Source: Prostheceraeus crozeri (taxonomy: Eukaryota; Platyhelminthes; Polycladida; Euryleptidae). From it: a stretch of 64,000 bases of DNA. Shown piece by piece: positions 20,892-30,170 of this stretch. Where the stretch lies: positions 182,793 to 246,792 of the forward strand of contig CAJQUW010010268.1 of NCBI GenBank assembly GCA_907163375.1, read 5' to 3'. Each line of letters starts with the position of its first letter. Positions within the stretch are counted from its first letter, which is position 1. The translations under genes and the position numbers were made by a program. The notes under the pieces were generated by a model. The model was not told the DNA's origin. It worked only from the letters and a program-made list of their open reading frames with translations, and did no database searches.

Positions 20892-21374
20892 TTACCTTAT
20901 CATACTAGGACTTAGATATATTCCAGAACCATCTTTAGTTTCTTTAATTTCAATTAAATCATCAACATTGTGGAGAATATTTTTAAGAACTCGTTTTCCT
21001 TCATCAACTAATTTTAATTTACTAATGAAATTATCTACTACTCCTTCCCCCCTAGCAACTTTCTCTAACTCTCTATTATGACGTTTTTGCTCTTCTAATG
21101 CTGCCTTCTCTGATTTATTTTTATTTACTGCTTGAACAATACCAGCTGTCCCATCTGCGACACTTACCGCAGCTGCTATGCCACCTATTATTAGTGGAAC
21201 TAATGGGAGAATCCCGCCATTCTTTTCTTCTTGTAATTTAATATTCTCTATCATTGGTTTACTTATGTAATACTTTTTTTTATTAATAGTAATAGTTTTA
21301 GGGGTATTTTTGTCAACAATATTACGTAATTTTAATTCAACAGTTTTATTATTATTACTTTTCGCTTGCGACAT
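20892..21374 (-). pseudogene. Small virion protein with hydrophobic segment (outer Polinton)
   Basis: Homologue of the protein at 31625-32110, about 95 percent alike by eye. The frame looks open, but it belongs to a dead element and is listed as part of it. The Gly/Ala-rich stretch GGILPLVPLIIGGIAAAVSV suggests a membrane-active virion component. Confidence 0.75.
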
Positions 21375-21578
21375 TTTTAATAAAAAAATTTTAAGTTACT
21401 AAAAATTTTAATCTATTCTAGTTATGAAAAATTCTTAAGTTACCAAAAATTTTAAGTTATCAAAAATTTTAAGTTACAAAAAAATAATTAATTAATTAAT
21501 CGACGAAGTCTTGGGCTTTAGCCTATCGGACCAAGGGTCCTCAGGTTACTAACCGATCGGAGCGAAGCTCCTCCGGCT
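21375..21578. repeat. AT-rich direct repeats and GC-rich hairpins between virion genes
   Basis: The first part repeats AAAATTTTAAGTTA and CTATTCTAGTTATG words. The last 60 bp hold a row of small hairpins: GGACC-AAG-GGTCC, GGTT-ACTA-AACC-like, and GGAGC-GAA-GCTCC. The inner Polinton has only the last of these at 32313-32325, another copy-number difference for the hairpin elements. The AT part probably holds the promoter and leader of the upstream small virion gene. Confidence 0.7.
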
Positions 21579-22913
21579 TTAGCCTATCCTAGCCATCTTT
21601 CCATTAAGAACTTCAATAGAATATTTTGCATCTTCTAGCAATAAACCATAAGCCATCAATGAAGTTGTGGAATCTTTTTTTTCAATATTTATTGTTACAT
21701 CACAACCATTTTTAATAATATCTTCAGATTGTGCACTTAAATCGAAACAGAAAATTGGATATAAATGTCTCCAATCTCCAGGAGTTAATTGTGGTTCAAC
21801 TCTAAATTCTATACAAAGATTTCTGTAAGCATCATATCCTTCCATAAATTGATTATTGGTATCATCGAATCTTAATGGATCAATTGGATATCGGGTTTCA
21901 TTTAATGAAACTTGTAAACTTCGAATTGTATTAATATGAAAAAGATTGTTGTTCTTATCAAAACTTGGAGAATTATTTCTTTGAAATGTTAGTAATAAAT
22001 ATCTTGGAGTATTTGAAGTTCTAGTAAAATGCCAGTTAAATCTTTGTTCGGAAAAAGTTACTGAACTAGCAGTTCTCTTTAGAAAACATACTGGAATTGG
22101 TTTGTTTGTGTTTAATCTATTTGCAATAGCTTTTTGAACCTCTAAACTAGGAGTAATATGATTTATCCACCATTCAAGTCTATCAATTTTTAAATATGCT
22201 TTTTTTCCAGTCTCACCAAAAAAGATTAATTCATTATTTGATGCACGATGAATTATTAATTTAAATTTTAATTGATGTGATATTTTATTGTAATCTAAGT
22301 ATCCGACTAATGGAGACAATGACCAATTTACTGTTTGCTTACTTTTCTTGTTAAACTCACGTCTTTCTTTATATGCACTATTGTTTGTTTTATTTAAATG
22401 TTTTGCAATATTTTCTACATCTTTCGCAATTCCTGCGGCATCTGTTCCAGCGTGAGTTAAATCATCAACAATTATACCATCATTAGTATCAGGAAACCAA
22501 CCTTCCATTTCATACTTTTTATAATTTTCACCAATTGTTACAAATCTAAGCACTGTATCAATTACACCTGGAGAATCACTTATTGTTTCTATATTTTGAG
22601 TTGCAACATCTAAACGCATTTGTATAAATAATCTTGGAAAAAAATTATTCTCTAATGCAATATTATCGGTATCTGGTAATGGTGTTGTAAAATTAGCATC
22701 TCAATATAAAGAATATTCACAGTGTAAAAAGGAATCAGGTAAATATAAATAACTCTGCTGATTATCAACTTCAAAAATTAAATCACCTCCAGTATTTACT
22801 CTACTGGAAGATCCGGGATTCATAGCAATTCTTATATAGTCATTCTTTTTTTGATTGTAACTGACGAACGGAGGATCGTCTAATATAAATTTGCTTTCAA
22901 ACGAGAAAGACAT
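21579..22913 (-). pseudogene. Major capsid protein, double jelly-roll type (outer Polinton), broken
   Basis: Homologue of the capsid gene at 32336-33670. The same start, centre (FNWHFTRTSNTPRYLLLTFQ) and end (HLYPIFCFDLSAQSEDI) are readable. One or so breaks. High similarity to the inner copy shows that both elements come from one recent lineage. Confidence 0.85.
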
Positions 22914-22979
22914 TTTTATAAAAAATAATTTGACTTTTTGTTTTTTCTCATACACAGAAAAATTTTACTAAATATAATT

Positions 22980-23480
22980 TTAGAATTTTGCTAGACCAGC
23001 TCCACTACAGCTTTGCTGGTTAGACCGAAGGTTGCTGTTCACACCATTACCTCTTATTTCTTCAATTGTTTTTTCATTATTTTTATTTTAATTATGTTTA
23101 CCATTAGACTCCACAGCTATGTTAGAAATTTTGTTTTTTGTTTCCTCTGAAAGTTATTTTTATTTTTTTAGCTCTTCAGAATCATTCCTAAGTTTACGAA
23201 TAGCTTCTAGTTGTTTTAATTCGTTTTGAGACTTAGCAGCATTTGATATTGCACTAGCTGTACTACCTATAGCAGCTGCTCCTTTTGCAGCAGATGTAAT
23301 CAAATCTTTATTATTTTTAATTAAGTTAACGATACTTCCAATACCAGAAAATATACCATCCCCTTCTTTTTGAATTGTTTCTACACTGTCATAATGGTAA
23401 ACAGATTTCATAGATGGTTCATGAGCAATTCTTTGATTTGAAGCAAAATGTTTAAGATTGTCTTTATAAATTATAGGCAT
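22980..23480 (-). pseudogene. Small virion protein (outer Polinton), broken
   Basis: Homologue of 33763-34323, with the FSGIGSIVNLIKNNKDLITS core. It lacks the hairpin-coded insert found in the inner copy after the N-terminal 30 residues. About two breaks. Confidence 0.75.
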
Positions 23481-23525
23481 TTTTTAGGAATGAATTTGAC
23501 TTTTGGAAAAAATATTTATGTTAAG

Positions 23526-24401
23526 ATTTACGTGTGTGAATGTCCAACAACTTCGTGATAACTTAATTAATTTTCCGTTGCACTTTATCTATTGCGTCAA
23601 GTGATGTACTTTAATTTCCTTTTGAGTCACTTCTAATTTTTTCTCACTTTTCTTTAAATAAGTTTTTAAAGCATTCAATTTAACTTTAAGAACATCTAAT
23701 TGTCTTTTAACATCATCTAACTGTTCTTTATTTTCTTTAGAGTTTTCTTGTAAATTTTTCTTTAATTGATTTTCTAAATTGATTTTAAGAGTTTTCATTT
23801 TATCAACTCTTTGATTAAGTGAGTTTACTTCATTTATTATTCTATTCATCTTTTTCATTTGTTGAGTAATTTTAGAACTTAATTCATCAACACTTTTTTG
23901 GAATGTAGTTTGTAACTGCTTTAAATTTTTTTAAATTCTTTCAGGTAGTTTTTCTATTTCATCTTCTAATTGTTCTTTTAACATTTTTATCTGATGTTTA
24001 TTTTTAATGACTGCAGATTTTAACTTTATAGAAAGTAATATTAAAATTTTTGATTGTTCTGAAATCTTTTTAAAAAGTTTTTCTCTATCTGCTTCTAGCT
24101 CTTTATCCTTTTTATCAAGTTTTAACAATTTTTCGTTTAATGATTTGTCATTAAGTTTTAGCAACTTTAATTTATTCATCAGTGGAACCATAACATCGTT
24201 GATAGATTTTTCTTTTAAGTCATTGATTTGTGTATCAACATATTGTTTATTTGTTAACTCTGTATTTTGTTGCGGAAGAATAGAAAGATGCAATGGACCA
24301 GATAAAACGTCTCCAGTTTTCATGATATAATTTTCTATTTCTATTTCTGATTCACGATTATTCGGGATATATGCACCTCCACCAACGTTTGGTAACATCA
24401 T
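23526..24401 (-). pseudogene. Fibre-like coiled-coil protein (outer Polinton), broken
   Basis: Homologue of 34366-35253. The start is the same as in the inner copy, with the MKTGDVLSGPLHLS and NKQYVD motif of fibre-type proteins, then a long heptad-rich coiled coil. About two breaks. Confidence 0.75.
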
Positions 24402-24546
24402 TTTTTAACAATAAAAATAAAATTTTTTCTGATAAAAATAAAATTTTTTGCTAATAAAAATAAAATTTTTTTCTAATAAAAATAAAAAAATAAAATTTGT
24501 TCTAATAATAATAAAAAAATAAAATTTTTTCTGATGAAAATAAAAA
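24402..24546. promoter_or_regulatory. AT-only repeat between divergent genes (outer Polinton)
   Basis: Five or so copies of a 25-30 bp unit, AATAAAAATAAAATTTTTTC, lie between the fibre gene on the minus strand and the zinc-finger gene on the plus strand. The inner Polinton has the same array at 35254-35386. Its place between two divergent starts suggests a shared promoter region. That is inferred from position only. Confidence 0.5.
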
Positions 24547-25350
24547 ATGGAAATGTCTCAAATTTGTCAAGTTTGTAAGATGCGTTTTTTAAATCAAACG
24601 CTATTATATTCTCATATGAAAAACACACCATATGAATCAATTTCAAAAAATATTCAGCATAATAATAGTATTCAACCTAATAATAATATTCAACCTAATA
24701 ATAAAATTCAACCGGAGCAACCATTACAAAGATTAAAGCATTTATTTATTTCAGATCAAGTTCAAAATCTTTATACTGCTAGAAAAAATACACCTAGACA
24801 AAATAATAATAATTATTTAGCACAAAATAATAATAATTATTTATCACAAAATAATAATGTAGCGCAAAATAATTATGTTGATAAAAATCAATTTGTAGAA
24901 TGTAATAACAAAAACATATGTTCCGGATGTAATAAAAATATAACGTCCAAAATTTTTGCACGTCATTTAAAATTATGCGAACAACCAGAAGAGGTTGAAA
25001 AAGATAAAAAAGATAAATTAAAAGATCAGTTATGTCGTAATTGTAATAAATATTTTACAATTCAAGGAATTACTAATCATTACAATTCTTGTATAAGTTC
25101 TACAAGACAATGTACAAGTTGTCAAATTACTAAACCTAAGACAGAGTTTTATGATAGTAAATATCAGTGTAAGGATTGTTTAAAAGAAAAAGTGAAATGT
25201 AGAGGTTGTCAAAAAATTATATTAAAGAAAAATTTTCCGCGACATGTAACACTATGTCCAAAACTTAATCAAGATCTTAATCAACATAATAATAATAATT
25301 TATATCAAAATAATAATAATTTATATCATAATAATAATACTTTATATTAG
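24547..25350 (+). pseudogene. Zinc-finger protein of the outer Polinton (267 residues)
   Basis: The frame is open, but the gene belongs to a dead element. It starts with a C2H2 finger (CQVCKMRFLNQTLLYSHM), then an Asn-rich linker of tandem repeats (QNNNNYLAQ, IQPNNN). The C-terminal half has three or four CxxC...H...C knuckles (CSGCNKNITSKIFARHLKLC, CRNCNKYF, CRGCQKIILKKNFPRHVTLC). A tail repeats LYQNNNN. The spaced knuckles suggest DNA or RNA binding. It has no counterpart in the inner Polinton, which has a different gene in this position. Confidence 0.7.
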
Positions 25351-25656
25351 ATAAAATTACTTTTTATTATTAAAATAGTCTGATATATTAGAATAGTTGT
25401 ATTTCTACTAAAAATAGTCTTATATATATTAAAATATTATTTTTTTATAAAGAATAAAATATTATTTTATTAAAATATTCTTATGCATTCCGGAGGAGAG
25501 GAGAGGTTCGGAACATACTTCTTTTGAGTATAGGAACAAAGATACATATACATTCCGGAGGTGCTAGAGAGGTTAAAAACACTCATAAGAGTGTAAGAAT
25601 GCGAGTCCGGAATTAAAAAATAACAATTCCTAAATTTTTTATTTTAAAAATATTAA
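25351..25656. other. Spacer with a GC-rich structured island (25484-25616)
   Basis: An AT-rich spacer is broken by an island that has CATTCCGGAGG twice (near 25486 and 25551), ACACTCATAAGAGTGT as a clear hairpin near 25580, and TCCGGAAT at the end. It lies outside any reading frame. It may be a cluster of the same GC-rich hairpin elements seen elsewhere in these Polintons, or a structured leader. Confidence 0.55.
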
Positions 25657-25944
25657 ATGAATAAAAGCGAAAATTTGGAAGATTTATATTCACCGGTTAT
25701 AATTAAAAGTAATAAAAGTGATAAAAGTAATAAAAGTAATCTAAGTCGTCATAAATCTCTTAATGTATTAAATGAAATGATATATAATTATATAAATAAC
25801 ACTGAGTTTCAAGATACACTATCCCCTCAAGATCCGAATCTAAATAAAGACGAAGTAGAATATGTAAAAGATATTAATAATATTATAGATAATCCTAGAT
25901 ATAATCCTAGATATAATACTATAGATAATAATATATATAATTAA
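25657..25944 (+). pseudogene. Small Asn/Ser-rich protein of the outer Polinton
   Basis: 95 codons; the region KSNKSDKSNKSNLS and the tail (NPRYNPRYN) are low-complexity repeats. No domain is recognised. It may be a real small gene of the outer Polinton or a chance frame in AT-rich DNA. It has no counterpart in the inner copy. Confidence 0.4.
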
Positions 25945-25949
25945 AAAAT

Positions 25950-26645
25950 ATTTAGAAACACTTCCCCCCTAATTCATCTCCTAATAAAAAAATAGCACAA
26001 TCAGATCTTACACGTCTTTGGAATTTTTTAAAATTTCATTGTATAACAATATTGTTTGCATGTATTTTAATATTTTCTATTTATCATCTTGTTATATATA
26101 TTGGAAATCAATGGGGTTACTTTCTAACAGAAGAACAAAAGAGGATAAATTTTTATAAACAAGAAATAAAAAATTTTAAAGGTTGGAAGACTGATGAGGA
26201 TAAGATTAAGGATAAAACTAATTATAAAAATATTACACAAGGTAGAATGTATCAAGAAATTTTACATTTCATTGTTTACGGTAAAACTGGAAGTGGTAAG
26301 ACTACGTTTATTAAAAAATATATAAAGGAACATTATAAGGATGAAACAAAAGTACATATTTTTTGTATGCATATTTCTGAATGGCTAAATTTTACAAACG
26401 TTTATAGTGATGAACATTTAGATGAGTTACAAGATATGGAAAATTTTGCTGGTACACCTGAAAATAAATCTTTATTAATTTTAGATGATGATGCAAGTTT
26501 AGCAAAACAAAAAAATATGTCAGAAATATTTACAAAAGGAAGACATCAAAATATAAAAATAGTTGTATTAGCTCATAAAGCTTGTGATGTAGATAATAAG
26601 ATTAGAGAAAACATTCAAACATTTTTTACAACTACACAAAATAAT
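25950..26645 (+). pseudogene. A32-like ATPase of the outer Polinton, interrupted by the inner Polinton
   Basis: A probable membrane helix near the N-terminus (FACILIFSIYHLVIYIG) is followed by a P-loop (YGKTGSGKT), a Walker B-type strand (LLILDDDAS) and FTKGRHQNIKIVVLAHKACD. This order matches A32/FtsK-type packaging ATPases, but it is clearly distinct from the packaging ATPase at 52615 in the same element. The inner Polinton begins at 26646, after the duplicated AATAAT, so the gene is cut there. Confidence 0.7.
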
Positions 26646-27233
26646 AGTAGTTTATAGTGTGACATCCGGCGCGACGCTTCGCTTCGCTTTGCTTCGCTTC
26701 GCTTGCGCCGGATGTCACACTTTTGCGGGTTTTTTCAAAAAAATCAAAATTTCAAAAAATTTCAAAAATTTAGGTAGACTTCAAATTTCACGTGGCTGAA
26801 GGCCGAAGGGCGAAAATTTAAGCGTTTTTAAAAATACCCAATTTTTCAAATTTTCAAAATCTCAAATTTGAGAATTACAATCGGGCGAAGCCCTAGAACC
26901 TTCGGTTCGATTTTTACCTTGAAAATCATGACCGTTCCAGGACACCGAAAATCATAAAAGTTGAAAATCTCAAATTTGAGAATTACAATTTTTACCTTGA
27001 AAATCATGACCGTTCCAGGTCATGTAAAACCGGACACCGAAAATCATAAAAGTTAAGAATCTCAAATTTGAGAATTACAATCGGGCGAAGCGCGAAGCCC
27101 TAGAACCTTCGGTTCGATTTTCACCCCCCGCCAAAATCATGACCGTTCCAGGACACTGAAAATTAGTATTTTTAAAAACGTCTTTTAAATCCATTTTTCA
27201 GGTTTTTAAAATATATCATGTGACTAAAAATAT
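26646..27233 (+). repeat. Left terminal inverted repeat of the inner Polinton
   Basis: It matches 44283-44988 in reverse, most strongly over the first 470 bp. It starts with a GC-rich palindrome (26660-26722) built of GCTTCGCTTCGC words between GACATCCGGCGC arms. Then follow units of about 65 bp with ATCATGACCGTTCCAGGACA, shared with the outer Polinton's repeats. Two double-hairpin elements lie at 26883-26908 and 27083-27115. Just inside it (27236-27290) is a short piece similar to the middle of the membrane-protein gene near the right end. Confidence 0.9.
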
Positions 27234-27290
27234 TTGAAGGAATTGACATATTCTTAACAATAAGTTTAGGTACTTTTACAATTGTCATTC

Positions 27291-27684
27291 AATTGTAGAG
27301 AACATCTGCTTCCCGCATTTAAGAATAAAATGCATTTCAGTGTAAGGAGCTTTGTCCTCCAACTCAAACATTTGAAAGGAAACAATGTATGAAAGAACAA
27401 ACAGCTGCTACTACTCTGTGAAACAATGACATTTTAATTGTACGTTAGGCGAGTTGTTTTAAATTCTTGTTAGTGCGTCAGCACATCCGTATGACGTTAA
27501 GATATCTGCCAGCTGTACTGTTTTCATTTATCTCTCTCGTCTGTCATTGTATCGTGTGCTCAGATTGTTGTGTTATTATTTCAATCAACACTTATCATCT
27601 GCTTGCTCTCATCGTTCCGCTATCTTTAATTACGTTATTCTTATATTTTGAACATAGTGATTTGTACTAATTTATCCGTCAATC
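27291..27684. other. Leader region of the first inner-Polinton gene
   Basis: Base composition changes here from AT-rich to near balanced and stays so through the next gene. No other gene is supported. The short plus-strand frame 27467-27670 is hydrophobic but has no recognisable domain. Confidence 0.4.
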
Positions 27685-28353
27685 ATGAGTCAAGCAGTCG
27701 TTGAACAACAAGCCAACATAGCAACGGTACTTCCAGAGTTCTTCAAAAATATTGCGGATTTGTTCATTCCATCGGAGAAACATTCTGAATACTTTTCGTA
27801 TATAGACCAGCAAGTGAAGAAAGCGCCTCTACTCTTCAATCCTGACGCTATACGTTCTGCTCGAAAAGCATACAAAGAGCAACATAAAATCGCAGCCAGA
27901 GCAAAGAAGGAAGCAGCACTTCCCTTCAGAATCGAAACATTTACAAAACAGTTGAAGGAAAGTGTTGTTGAACGTCATACATTCATCGAATCAGTGGAAT
28001 ATTTTACAGAACCGGCGGGGGACATATCAACGACAGTGAATTCTTTGAAACAACAGTTGAAATACGAAAAACAAAGCCATCTTTTGAGTGTCACATGTAA
28101 AATTTTTATTGGAAAACACGCAAATCATATATTATCCTTGTGTGAGAATAATAAAGCAGATTTCACATATCTCTTAAAACATCACAATATTAACTTTTCA
28201 CGAACTGAATTGAGTTTCGCAATGAAGTTGGCAAAACTGGCAGATAAATATCAGACTCTTTGTAGAGTCTCGCTTCCTATACGACTGTTAAAAACTAATC
28301 TTTCAATCTTGGAGCAGTGTCTTTCACAAGATGAGGGTTTTTGGAATAATTGA
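27685..28353 (+). CDS. Unknown helical protein, probably acquired cargo of the inner Polinton
   Basis: 222 residues, predicted mainly helical and rich in Lys, Glu and Leu. I do not recognise the family. The C-terminal part (FSRTELSFAMKLAKLADKYQ, CRVSLPIRLLKTNLSILEQC) has the look of a compact helical domain. Its codons are much richer in G and C than those of the other Polinton genes, which mostly use A/T third positions. This suggests a gene picked up from another source. It lies next to the left terminal repeat, a common place for cargo. The outer Polinton has nothing similar. Confidence 0.65.
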   Translation: MSQAVVEQQANIATVLPEFFKNIADLFIPSEKHSEYFSYIDQQVKKAPLLFNPDAIRSARKAYKEQHKIAARAKKEAALPFRIETFTKQLKESVVERHTFIESVEYFTEPAGDISTTVNSLKQQLKYEKQSHLLSVTCKIFIGKHANHILSLCENNKADFTYLLKHHNINFSRTELSFAMKLAKLADKYQTLCRVSLPIRLLKTNLSILEQCLSQDEGFWNN

Positions 28354-28368
28354 TTATTCAACCCTTCT

Positions 28369-28838
28369 GTTTTAAATGCAATGTTATTTCCTCTTGCACA
28401 TGTAAATACAATAGAGTGTTTCATCCAATGAAACCTTGTCCTCGCGTGGACAGAAAACCCATTGTTTAGAAAATTTGTATCTGTCGGTTTTAAATGCAAT
28501 GTTATTTCCTCTTGCACATGTAAATACAATAGAGTGTTTCATCCAATGAAACCTTGTCCTCGCGTGGACAGAAAACCCATTGTTTAGAAAATTTGTATCT
28601 GTCGGTTTTAAATGCAATGTTATTTCCTCTTGCACATGTAAATACAATAGAGTGTTTCATCCAATGAAACCTTGTCCTCGCGTGGACAGAAAACCCATTG
28701 TTTAGAAAATTTGTATCTGTCGGTTTTAAATGCAATGTTATTTCCTCTTGCACATGTAAATACAATAGAGTGTTTCATCCAATGAAACCTTGTCCTCGCG
28801 TGGACATAAATCTTATTGTTTAGAAAATTTGTATCTTA
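28369..28838. repeat. Tandem array, four copies of a 118-bp unit
   Basis: Units begin at about 28369, 28487, 28605 and 28723 and each start TTTTAAATGCAATGTTATTT. They contain CCAATGAAACCTTGTCCTCG and CAGAAAACCCATTGTTTAGA. The first three are almost identical, so the array is young. It directly follows the cargo gene. The open frames on the minus strand through it are products of the periodicity. Confidence 0.95.
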
Positions 28839-29045
28839 TATGCAATGTTATTTCCTGTTTTAAATGCAATGTTATTTCCTGTTTTCAATCATTTTCATTA
28901 TGTTGTTATATGCAATGTTATTTCCTGTTTTAAATGCAATGTTATTTCCTGTTTTAAATGCAATGTTATTTCCTGTTTTAAATGCAATGTTATTTCCTGT
29001 TTTAAATGCAATGTTATTTCCTGTTTTCAATCATTTTCATTATGT
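28836..29045. repeat. Tandem array of a 24-bp unit derived from the 118-bp repeat
   Basis: About seven copies of AAATGCAATGTTATTTCCTG plus TTTT, in two groups separated by CAATCATTTTCATTATGTTG. The unit equals the first 24 bp or so of the 118-bp repeat next to it, so a part of the larger unit was amplified on its own. Confidence 0.9.
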
Positions 29046-29230
29046 TGTTATATGTCGTCATTTTTCTCTCATCCAATGAAACCTTGTCCTCGCGTGGACA
29101 AATTTACATGTATTTCAATGTATCCAAATTGAATGTATGCAAAGTGGTTGTAACCAAATTGAAATATCCATGTGTTGTTTTTAATTTCTCATTTACGGGA
29201 ATATAATAGAAATATTGTATCTTCTATAAA

Positions 29231-29395
29231 AATGAGAAACATCAGAGACTTCCAAAAAATATACAGCAAACAAAACCACATTAAATTTCGATTTAAATGA
29301 GATTGCTAAGCAATTGGGAGAAAAGAATTTTCACATATTGATGAGTAATGAATTACTATTGTTAAAAGATGAGCGAAACACCAACTCTATGTAGT
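29231..29395 (+). pseudogene. Partial second copy of the protease 5' end (inner Polinton)
   Basis: It resembles the start of the protease at 29675 and the partial copy at 18657 in the outer Polinton. It is a non-functional remnant carried by both elements. Confidence 0.6.
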
Positions 29396-29454
29396 TAAAC
29401 ACTAACACAATGCAACAATGTAACGTTTAAATTTAGATTAAATTAAATAATTTC

Positions 29455-29650
29455 AAAATCGAATAAGTAGTAAAGAAAGACATCATTAGAGACCAGTTTT
29501 AAATCAATACCCCCCCCCCAAGTAGTAAGGAAAGTCATCATTATAAAAATGTTTTAAATCAATACCCCCTTCTGACTAAGTAGTAAAGAAAGACATCATT
29601 AGAGACCAGTTTTAAATCAATACCCCCCCCCTTCTGACTTCTAGGGGTCC
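29455..29650. repeat. Three direct repeats of about 58 bp before the protease (inner Polinton)
   Basis: Units start AAGTAGTAAAGAAAGACATC, contain AGTTTTAAATCAATACCCCC and end in a C-run of variable length. They match the two units at 18885-19030 in the outer Polinton. Position suggests the protease leader or promoter. Confidence 0.8.
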
Positions 29651-29674
29651 CTTAAGAAATTTTTTTATTATAAA

Positions 29675-30136
29675 ATGAGCAACATAAATAAGTTTTTTAA
29701 ATTATATGGAACGCAAACTACGACAAATTTCGACCTAAAGAAAATCGCTAATCGATTAGGAATAAAGAATTTTCATGTTCTAATGAGAAACGAATTACAA
29801 TTCCTAAAAAATAGGCCAACAGGAACCTTCAGTTCCCGGAACAAAGTTCCATCAATAACTGTAAATTTCATAACGAATCTTCACACTTCAGACCAAAACG
29901 GCGTACATTGGTCAGCAGGTATCTTTAGTAAAAACGGAGATAATTATTATTTTGACTCATACGGGCTTCCACCTACAAATGAAGTAAAAGAATTACTTGG
30001 AACGGGAACATACAATACATTTCAAATTCAAAAACCGGGAACAACTTATTGTGGACAATTATGTTTATACGTTTTGTACAAATTACAAAAAGGAGTATCA
30101 TTTCTAGATATTATGTTAGAGTTAAACAATCTATAA
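29675..30136 (+). CDS. PRO: Adenovirus-type cysteine protease (inner Polinton)
   Basis: 153 residues, short but typical of Polinton proteases of peptidase family C5. The catalytic order is readable: His in GVHWSAGIF (about residue 76), acidic residue in YYFDSYGLPP, and Cys in TTYCGQLCLYVLYKL near 130. In adenoviruses the enzyme processes virion precursors; the same role is assumed here. The start ATG follows AAA, as for most genes of this element. It points right, opposite to the integrase whose end is 34 bp downstream. Residues of about 50-60 are encoded by a double-hairpin insert (29822-29850) that the outer copy lacks. Confidence 0.9.
   Translation: MSNINKFFKLYGTQTTTNFDLKKIANRLGIKNFHVLMRNELQFLKNRPTGTFSSRNKVPSITVNFITNLHTSDQNGVHWSAGIFSKNGDNYYFDSYGLPPTNEVKELLGTGTYNTFQIQKPGTTYCGQLCLYVLYKLQKGVSFLDIMLELNNL
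29822..29850 (+). repeat. Double-hairpin element inside the protease gene
   Basis: GGAAC-CTTCA-GTTCC is followed directly by GGAAC-AAA-GTTCC. Together with the adjoining bases it forms a 33-bp, in-frame insertion relative to the outer Polinton, whose homologous site is empty. Confidence 0.8.
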
Positions 30137-30170
30137 CTCAAGCGAAGCTAGCTAAAGCGCCACCTAAAGG

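Noticed and set aside
24007-24330. Plus-strand Ser/Phe/Asn-rich frame, repeated at 34859-35182
   Set aside because: Mirror of the fibre-like coiled coil in both elements.
28251-28765. Three overlapping minus-strand open frames of 87-92 codons with identical protein ends
   Set aside because: They arise from the 118-bp tandem array read repeatedly; there is no domain, and the frames overlap the end of a plus-strand gene.
28369-29045. Regular direct repeats that could look like a CRISPR array
   Set aside because: The units are contiguous without unique spacers, and the setting is a eukaryotic Polinton.
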